From: CAZIWX01 sp964543125
Lineage (GTDB): Bacteria > Fidelibacterota > UBA8477
NCBI GenBank assembly: GCA_964543125.1
Contig: CAZIWX010000078.1
Coordinates: 1 to 11,831 of the forward strand
DNA length: 11,831 nucleotides
Reading direction: 5' to 3'
The position numbers and the translations under genes are program-made. The notes under the pieces were generated by a model. That model did not search any database. It was not told where the DNA came from and saw only the letters and a program-made list of their open reading frames with translations. This document shows, piece by piece, positions 6,737 to 11,831 of the stretch (position 1 is the first letter of the stretch; every line of letters begins with the position of its first letter).

Positions 6737-7828
6737 GTTCAGGAGTCGGAAGTCATATTCATTGCCGTGGGAACACCCATGGGGAATGACGGTGAAGCTG
6801 ATCTGTCCGCCATAGAAGCCGTGGCTAAAACCATTGCCCGGAATTTGAATACTTATAAAGTGATTTGCACCAAAAGCACTGTCCCGGTGGGTACGGGGCA
6901 GCGTATTAAGCGGATCATCACCACATTTAAAAATAATGGCAATGAATTCGATATCGTTTCGAATCCGGAGTTTTTACGCGAGGGATCGGCGGTTGGCGAT
7001 TTTTTAATCCCGGATCGTGTCGTAATCGGTGTTGATAATCCGCGGGCTGAAAACGAGATGCGCGCGGTCTACCGTTCCTTATTTATTAATGAGACCCCCA
7101 TGGTGATAACCAACATTGCCACGGCTGAATTAATTAAGTACTCGTCCAATGCGTTTTTAGCAGTGAAAATATCATTTATCAATGAAATGTCAAATCTAGC
7201 GGATGCAGCGGGTGCCGATGTGCATACGATTGCTAAAGCCATGGGACTGGATGGCCGTATTTCACCCAAATTTTTACATCCGGGTCCGGGATATGGCGGT
7301 AGTTGTTTTCCCAAGGATACTAATGCCCTGGCCAAAACAGCCGATTCTTTTAAGGTCAACCTGGAAGTGGTTAAAGCCGCGATCCGGGCCAACGACAATC
7401 AACGTGAAAGCGTTTTGCAACGAATTAAATCGATTATGCCTGACTTGCGGGGGAAACAGGTTGCCGTGCTTGGATTAGCATTCAAGCCAAATACCGACGA
7501 CGTCCGGGATACACCTGCCGCGCGTATCATTAAGGAACTACGGAAAGCCGGCGCCGAGGTTGTGGCTTACGATCCGGTTGCAGCGGAAAATTTTAAAAAG
7601 TATTATGTACCTGACCTGGAAATCAGGGAATCAATTTGGGAGGCGGTTGAAAACGCCGATTTGACCGTGATCCTCACTGAATGGAACGAATTGCGGGGGT
7701 TAAGCCTGCCCTTGTTGAAAGCAAAAATGAGGCAGACATTTATTGTTGATGCGCGCAATATTCTCAGTCCGGATGAGTTGAAATCACTGGGCTTCACCTA
7801 TCGCAATATGGGCCGTAGTAACATCTAA
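6737..7828 (+). CDS. ugd: UDP-glucose 6-dehydrogenase, 5' end lost in gap
   Basis: This NAD-dependent enzyme oxidises UDP-glucose in two steps to UDP-glucuronate, a precursor of acidic surface polysaccharides. The 363 visible residues begin near the end of the N-terminal Rossmann domain (VIFIAVGTPMGNDG), continue with TKSTVPVGTG and SNPEFLREGSA, and carry the catalytic cysteine in GYGGSCFPKDT (Cys codon at 7304-7306). The C-terminal nucleotide-binding domain is marked by VLGLAFKPNTDDVRDTP. Family members are about 430-450 residues, so roughly 75-80 residues, including the GxGYVG NAD motif, are missing. The ATG at 6596 is joined to this frame only through the Ns; the 13 residues before the gap do not resemble the family, so I place the true start inside the gap. 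A related dehydrogenase follows after 31 bases. The enzyme class is clear; substrate preference for UDP-glucose rests on overall motif similarity. Confidence 0.92.
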   Translation, partial: VQESEVIFIAVGTPMGNDGEADLSAIEAVAKTIARNLNTYKVICTKSTVPVGTGQRIKRIITTFKNNGNEFDIVSNPEFLREGSAVGDFLIPDRVVIGVDNPRAENEMRAVYRSLFINETPMVITNIATAELIKYSSNAFLAVKISFINEMSNLADAAGADVHTIAKAMGLDGRISPKFLHPGPGYGGSCFPKDTNALAKTADSFKVNLEVVKAAIRANDNQRESVLQRIKSIMPDLRGKQVAVLGLAFKPNTDDVRDTPAARIIKELRKAGAEVVAYDPVAAENFKKYYVPDLEIRESIWEAVENADLTVILTEWNELRGLSLPLLKAKMRQTFIVDARNILSPDELKSLGFTYRNMGRSNI

Positions 7829-7859
7829 ACCTAGGAATAATAGGATAATAGAGTAATTG

Positions 7860-9170
7860 ATGGAAGCACTTTTAAAGAAAATTGAGCAAAAAAATGCGGT
7901 CGTGGGTGTGATTGGTCTGGGATATGTGGGACTCCCGCTGGCAATGGCGTTTGCAAAGGCCGGATTCAAAGTCATCGGAATAGACGTTGACCAAAAGCGC
8001 GTGGACAAATTGAAGCGGGGTGAGAATTATATTCAGGAGGTGGATGACGCTGAATTCGCGGCGGCTGTTAAGAGTGGCAAATTTACCGCTACAACGGATT
8101 ACAGCAGTTTAAAATATATTGATGCACTTAGCATTGCCGTTCCCACGCCTCTGAATAAAACCAAGGATCCGGATATTTCGTTCATTTTACAGGTCAATGA
8201 GCAACTGAGGCAATATCTGCACCAAAACCTTGTAGTGATTTTGGAAAGTACGACCTATCCCGGTACGACGCGCGAGCTGATACTACCCACTCTTGAGTCG
8301 ACCGGGCTACGGGTTGGAACCGATATATTTCTCCTTTTCAGCCCTGAGCGCATTGACCCCGGTAATCCAAAATACCATACGGAAAATACGCCCAAGGTCA
8401 TAGGCGGGTTGACCAAAAACTGTCTTAAACTCGGTATGGCACTTTACAACCACGTTTTTGAAAATCTTGTTCCTGTCAGCAGTCCGGAGGCGGCGGAACT
8501 AACGAAGCTTTTGGAGAATACCTTCCGCAGCATTAATATCGGCCTGGTGAATGAAATGGCGATTATGTGTGATCGACTGGGAGTCGATGTCTGGGAAGTT
8601 ATCGAGGCGGCCGCCACCAAACCGTTCGGGTTCATGAAATTCACGCCCGGTCCGGGACTGGGTGGACACTGCATTCCTATTGATCCCCATTATTTGTCTT
8701 GGAAGATGCGAACCCTGAATTACCGGGCCCGGTTTATTGAGCTGGCCGGCGAAATTAATGCTGAGATGCCCAAGTATGTGGTGGATTTGGTGATTGAGGG
8801 GTTGAACCGTCAAGGCAAAAGCGTAAAGAATTCCAAGATCCTTTTGCTGGGAATGGCATATAAACCGGATATCGATGACGTGCGGGAATCGCCGGCATTG
8901 GATATACATGCGTTACTAAAAACGAAAGGCGCCCTGGTTGATTTTAATGATCCTTATGTCAACAAAGTTCGTTTTGACGGTGTATATGCCGAGTCGATTC
9001 CCTTGGATGAACAGACTCTGGGCGCCTATGATTGCGTTGTTATCACCACCAATCACAAGACCTATGACTACGAAATGATCGTAAAGAACGCGCAATTGAT
9101 CATCGACACCCGCAACGCAACAGTGAAAATGAAAGCTGAAAAAATCATTCGTTTGGGAGCGGCTGGATAA
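7860..9170 (+). CDS. wbpA: UDP-N-acetyl-hexosamine 6-dehydrogenase (WbpA/WecC-type)
   Basis: A complete 436-residue nucleotide-sugar dehydrogenase. The NAD-binding motif GLGYVGLP lies at residues 19-26, SPERIDPGN in the middle, and the catalytic cysteine at residue 271 in GLGGHCIPIDP. The C-terminal domain has LLLGMAYKPDIDDVRESP from about 328. Phrases such as LESTTYPGTTRE and EAAATKPFGFM are typical of WbpA-like UDP-GlcNAc dehydrogenases, which make UDP-N-acetylglucosaminuronate, rather than of Ugd. UDP-ManNAc dehydrogenase (WecC) is the main alternative. I prefer ATG 7860 to the TTG immediately before it at 7857; only a weak gag at 7851-7853 could serve as ribosome binding site. It sits 31 bases after ugd and one base before the exporter gene, so it is probably in one operon supplying uronic-acid precursors. 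Fold and class are secure; the exact sugar is inferred. Confidence 0.9.
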   Translation: MEALLKKIEQKNAVVGVIGLGYVGLPLAMAFAKAGFKVIGIDVDQKRVDKLKRGENYIQEVDDAEFAAAVKSGKFTATTDYSSLKYIDALSIAVPTPLNKTKDPDISFILQVNEQLRQYLHQNLVVILESTTYPGTTRELILPTLESTGLRVGTDIFLLFSPERIDPGNPKYHTENTPKVIGGLTKNCLKLGMALYNHVFENLVPVSSPEAAELTKLLENTFRSINIGLVNEMAIMCDRLGVDVWEVIEAAATKPFGFMKFTPGPGLGGHCIPIDPHYLSWKMRTLNYRARFIELAGEINAEMPKYVVDLVIEGLNRQGKSVKNSKILLLGMAYKPDIDDVRESPALDIHALLKTKGALVDFNDPYVNKVRFDGVYAESIPLDEQTLGAYDCVVITTNHKTYDYEMIVKNAQLIIDTRNATVKMKAEKIIRLGAAG

Positions 9171-9171
9171 A

Positions 9172-10365
9172 ATGCGTAAACCTAATGCTTTAATATTATT
9201 TATTTTACCATTGTTCCTCGCGGCGCAGAGATTTGGTGTTTCTCAAATGCCAAATACAGATGAAAGTAGCTCCGCGAGTATTCCCGTACAACAGAGTCTG
9301 CTACCTGTAAACGTGATATCACTGGAGCAGCCGATTGATCCGGATACCTATCAGGTTGGCCCCGGTGATCAAATAGCAATTGGCGTCCAGACTAGCGAAT
9401 CATTAGAGAAAGTCCTAATTATCAGCCCGACAGGATTTTTAATAATTCCAGGAGTAGGTAAGGTTGACTTACGTGGTCAAAATCTAAGTAATGCCATTCA
9501 ACATATTAACCATGCCATTTTACAAAATTTTAAAAATGCGAGAGTATCCAGTGAACTGGTGGGGATACGGCGTTTCAAAGTTGCCATTGTTGGTGCTGTT
9601 AGGTCTCCAGGATTTTTTGCGGTTACACCGGTGAGTCGCATGGCAGAGCTGTTAAAAAGGGCGAAGCCACGCCCCATGGCACTGTTGAATCAGGTAAAAA
9701 TCAAGGCATTGAACGGAGCAGAGACTTATTATGATTTAACCAAGTTTTACTTGGATGGTGATTTATCTCAAAATCCATTGCTGGCTGAAGGTGATCAGAT
9801 TCAGGTTGAATATGGTGACTTGGAAAAGCACGCCATTGTGGTGCGGGGGGCTGTAAATAGAAGAGGGTATGCTTATGTAAAACCGGGTGAAACCCTGGCC
9901 GATTTAATCGAGAGACGAATTGATTTCAGTCAAAATGCCGACCTGGATAATATCAAGGTCGTGCGCAAAGTGAATAAGGAGCTGAAATTTTTAACCATAT
10001 CACCGGGGCAATTCAAGGACTTTCGATTACATCCCGGCGATGATATTGAGTTCTTATACGAAAAACCGGTAAATGTACAAGGGTATGTTGCAGCCCCGGG
10101 TTCATTCATGTTTATTCCGGGCTACACAGCGGGAGATTATGTTACTTTGGCAGGCGGGCTGCTCACTTCCGGAACAATGAACCGGATTAAAATAACCCGG
10201 GTTGACGGATCTGTTTTAAACGGTGAAGATGTTTTGATACAAAGGGGGGATATTATCGAGGTGCCAAGGTCGTCGTTGAATATCATTTTCGGAGATATCA
10301 CTGTTTTACAGATGACAACTACATTGGCTACGCTCATTTTAGCCTATAAAGCCGCAGTTCCTTAA
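9172..10365 (+). CDS. wza: Wza-like polysaccharide export protein with three SLBB repeats
   Basis: An outer-membrane/periplasmic polysaccharide export protein of 397 residues, the exit-channel component for capsule or exopolysaccharide. A signal peptide is visible (MRK, then a hydrophobic stretch to about residue 16, likely cleavage after LAA at 16-18). There is no lipobox cysteine, unlike the lipoprotein Wza of E. coli. The polysaccharide biosynthesis/export domain starts at YQVGPGDQI (residue 60). SLBB-type beta-grasp repeats begin near 135 (VAIVGAVRSPGFF), 220 (VVRGAVNRRGY) and 300 (VQGYVAAPGSF). A C-terminal hydrophobic helix at about 374-393 corresponds in position to the Wza transmembrane helix. 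The ATG follows the wbpA stop after one base, with gggag at 9155-9159 as a distant ribosome binding site. Wzz follows 25 bases downstream, its usual partner. The family is secure. Confidence 0.9.
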   Translation: MRKPNALILFILPLFLAAQRFGVSQMPNTDESSSASIPVQQSLLPVNVISLEQPIDPDTYQVGPGDQIAIGVQTSESLEKVLIISPTGFLIIPGVGKVDLRGQNLSNAIQHINHAILQNFKNARVSSELVGIRRFKVAIVGAVRSPGFFAVTPVSRMAELLKRAKPRPMALLNQVKIKALNGAETYYDLTKFYLDGDLSQNPLLAEGDQIQVEYGDLEKHAIVVRGAVNRRGYAYVKPGETLADLIERRIDFSQNADLDNIKVVRKVNKELKFLTISPGQFKDFRLHPGDDIEFLYEKPVNVQGYVAAPGSFMFIPGYTAGDYVTLAGGLLTSGTMNRIKITRVDGSVLNGEDVLIQRGDIIEVPRSSLNIIFGDITVLQMTTTLATLILAYKAAVP

Positions 10366-10390
10366 GTAAATAAACTGGTAGAACAACCTA

Positions 10391-11506
10391 ATGAATCAGT
10401 TGAATTTGTTTGATTATTTTGCATTAATATGGCAGAGGAGAAAACTATTTGTTCTTGTCTTTTTTGCAGCATCGATATTTTTTATAATCCTATCGTTAAT
10501 AATGCCTAAGAGCTACACTGCGACAGTAGTTATCATGCCCCCTGCGTCTGACAATGTCGGCTTAAACCCAGGCTCAATGTTACAGAGTATTGGTGTCCCC
10601 AGCTTTTTACTTGGGGGAGCAACGGATAAGACTTCTAAATTTATTGCCATTTTAAAAAGCCAAACACTTGCGAACACGATTATTAAAAAATTTAATCTAA
10701 AGAAAGAATATGAGATAGAAAGTTATGAGGAGGCCACCCAGGCGTTTCAATCAAATTTAATTTATCTCATAGGCGATGAATCACAGATATACATTTCTTT
10801 CACAGATAAGAATCAAGATAATGTTGCCAATATTACGAATAAGATTGTATCGGTCTTAGATAGCATTAATATCCAATTAAGTATCAAAAAAGCTCATGAG
10901 GCTCGACGTTTCATTGAGGATAGATTTAATATTATTTTGGATAGCTTAACAATCCTTGAAAATAACCTTCAGCATTTCAGGGAGGAGCATAAATTATTTG
11001 GACTTGAAGATCAAATTGCGACAGAAGTACAAAGAGCTGCTGCGTTGCAAGCTGATATTATGCTGAAGAAGGTACAGTTAGACGTTCTGAAGAAATCTCA
11101 ACAACCCGAAAGTCCGGAAATTAAGCAACTTGAATTGGAGATATCGATTTTCCAAAAAGAATTTGACAAGTTCTTTTTCAAACAAGATAATAGTAAAATT
11201 TTTATTAATATAAATAATATACCGGAATTACAGCAAAATTCTATGGTGTTTAAGCGTAAGCTAGAATACTTTAAAAAACTGGCAGAATATTTAGGTCCTC
11301 AGTATGAGCAAGCGAAAATAAATGAAGCTAAAAAAATATCAACCTTACAGGTATTGGACCAAGCAAAACGACCCGAGAAGAAATCAAAACCTAGACGAGC
11401 TTTGATAGTAATTGGAGGTGTCTTATTTGCAATGATGGTGACTTGGGCATCCGTTATTCTAAAGATAAGCCTTCGCCAGTATCAAGCTACAACGAACATC
11501 ATGTAA
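10391..11506 (+). CDS. wzz: Wzz-like chain-length determinant / polysaccharide co-polymerase, no kinase domain
   Basis: A 371-residue inner-membrane protein with the classic two-helix topology: N-terminal helix at residues 19-38 just after a short cytoplasmic segment (LIWQRRK), a large periplasmic region and a C-terminal helix at about 337-357. The first periplasmic block (SYTATVVIMPP) fits the Wzz domain. The central part (about 165-265) is rich in charged heptad-like sequence and probably forms coiled coils. The segment before the second helix, from about residue 275, with VLDQAKRPEKKSKPRR, matches the proline-containing end of Wzz proteins. The protein stops 14 residues after the helix, so it lacks the BY-kinase of Wzc; a separate kinase could lie outside the window. 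It controls chain length and contacts Wza in related systems. No Shine-Dalgarno is visible. Its base composition is much richer in AT than the upstream genes. Confidence 0.88.
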   Translation: MNQLNLFDYFALIWQRRKLFVLVFFAASIFFIILSLIMPKSYTATVVIMPPASDNVGLNPGSMLQSIGVPSFLLGGATDKTSKFIAILKSQTLANTIIKKFNLKKEYEIESYEEATQAFQSNLIYLIGDESQIYISFTDKNQDNVANITNKIVSVLDSINIQLSIKKAHEARRFIEDRFNIILDSLTILENNLQHFREEHKLFGLEDQIATEVQRAAALQADIMLKKVQLDVLKKSQQPESPEIKQLELEISIFQKEFDKFFFKQDNSKIFININNIPELQQNSMVFKRKLEYFKKLAEYLGPQYEQAKINEAKKISTLQVLDQAKRPEKKSKPRRALIVIGGVLFAMMVTWASVILKISLRQYQATTNIM

Positions 11507-11510
11507 TCAC

Positions 11511-11516
11511 GAGGAG
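11511..11516 (+). promoter_or_regulatory. Ribosome binding site for the last gene
   Basis: gaggag is the only strong Shine-Dalgarno-like site in the window. It lies 12 bases before the ATG at 11529, somewhat far. A CTG at 11520 or ATT at 11526 in the same frame would be closer, but ATG is the more likely start. Confidence 0.5.
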
Positions 11517-11528
11517 CTTCTGCTCATT

Positions 11529-11831
11529 ATGCTAAGTGGTTATATAGATGCAAATCGTCCATTTTACTTATTATATATAGTCAGTTTTGCTTTATTACCG
11601 TTTACGTTTCTGAGGATAATTGGGAATTTTAATGTAAGTGACCTGTTCTTCAGTCTGAGTTATTTTTGGTTAATATTTATTATTACGCCCCTATCGATTG
11701 GCAAGCCATATTTTAGACACAATAATGTGTTTATCTTCCCCTTACTAATATTCAGTTCGGGCGTGTTTCTTTCCATTGGCAATGCAATTTATCCATCAGA
11801 AGCTTTGGCGGCCTATTTACAAATAATATTT
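11529..11831 (+). CDS. Multi-spanning membrane protein, possible Wzy polymerase or O-antigen ligase, 3'-partial
   Basis: An open frame of 101 codons from ATG 11529 to the right edge with no stop. The translation is strongly hydrophobic, with three likely membrane helices at about residues 12-28 (FYLLYIVSFALLPFTFL), 36-57 and 65-87. The pattern of a first helix, a short loop with RIGNFNVSDLF, and further helices resembles the N-terminus of Wzy/WaaL-type O-antigen polymerases and ligases. These proteins are poorly conserved, so the call rests mainly on hydrophobicity and on the position directly after wza and wzz. A Wzx flippase or another transporter is possible. It begins 22 bases after the wzz stop and is AT-rich like wzz. 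Confidence 0.6.
   Translation, partial: MLSGYIDANRPFYLLYIVSFALLPFTFLRIIGNFNVSDLFFSLSYFWLIFIITPLSIGKPYFRHNNVFIFPLLIFSSGVFLSIGNAIYPSEALAAYLQIIF

Noticed and set aside
6603..6815. A short plus-strand frame crossing the N gap
   Set aside because: Half of it is unknown sequence, and the readable part is an alternative frame of ugd.
7857..7859. TTG as the start of wbpA
   Set aside because: It is directly followed by an ATG, which is the more usual start and costs only one residue.
7829..7859. Possible promoter between ugd and wbpA (AT-rich, with taggataata)
   Set aside because: The spacer is only 31 bases between genes of one pathway and no -35/-10 pair stands out; co-transcription is simpler.
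8499..8909. A 136-codon minus-strand frame inside wbpA
   Set aside because: It overlaps the catalytic region of a secure dehydrogenase and looks like a shadow frame.

Overview
The window looks like chromosomal DNA from an uncultured bacterium, probably a metagenome assembly, since it carries a 100-N scaffold gap. The organism is very likely a diderm (Gram-negative type), because a Wza-type outer-membrane polysaccharide exporter is encoded. A six-domain ribosomal protein S1 with long charged tails, a YbbR-like protein, a vWA/amidotransferase-fold membrane protein and mostly weak Shine-Dalgarno sequences would fit the broad FCB group (Bacteroidota, Calditrichota, KSB1 or Marinimicrobia relatives). 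That placement is inference and I would not go below superphylum. All genes read on the + strand, and no stretch over 300 bases lacks a gene.

Region 1 (1-2453) holds the 3' part of rpsA (ribosomal protein S1). Its frame is open to the left edge, so the start lies outside the window. It ends in a lysine/alanine/glutamate-rich repeat tail, followed by a clear intrinsic terminator.

Region 2 (2514-6589) is a tight three-gene unit: a membrane-anchored YbbR/CdaR-like protein, tsaD (tRNA t6A37 modification) and a 699-residue membrane protein with a vWA domain and a degenerate amidotransferase-like domain. The first two genes share one base. The second and third are in the same frame, separated only by a TGA followed by TTG. 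This third gene is the least understood in the window.

Region 3 (6590-6736) is an 8-bp-armed inverted repeat running straight into the 100-N gap. The gap hides the first ~75-80 codons of the next gene. Any reading frame drawn across it is an artefact.

Region 4 (6737-11831, right edge) is the start of a surface-polysaccharide locus. It has a 5'-truncated UDP-glucose 6-dehydrogenase (ugd), a WbpA-type UDP-N-acetylhexosamine 6-dehydrogenase, a Wza-like exporter with three SLBB repeats, a Wzz-like chain-length regulator without a kinase domain, and the first 101 codons of a multi-spanning protein that may be the Wzy polymerase or an O-antigen ligase. Together these would supply two uronic-acid sugar nucleotides and part of a Wzx/Wzy-type assembly and export machine for an acidic capsule, exopolysaccharide or O-antigen. 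Base composition becomes clearly AT-rich from wzz onward, as is common for variable polysaccharide clusters.

I see no CRISPR array, tRNA, rRNA, transposase or obviously new defence-type system. The points most worth follow-up are the vWA/amidotransferase-fold gene and its coupling to tsaD, the palindrome at the gap, and the extended tails of S1.
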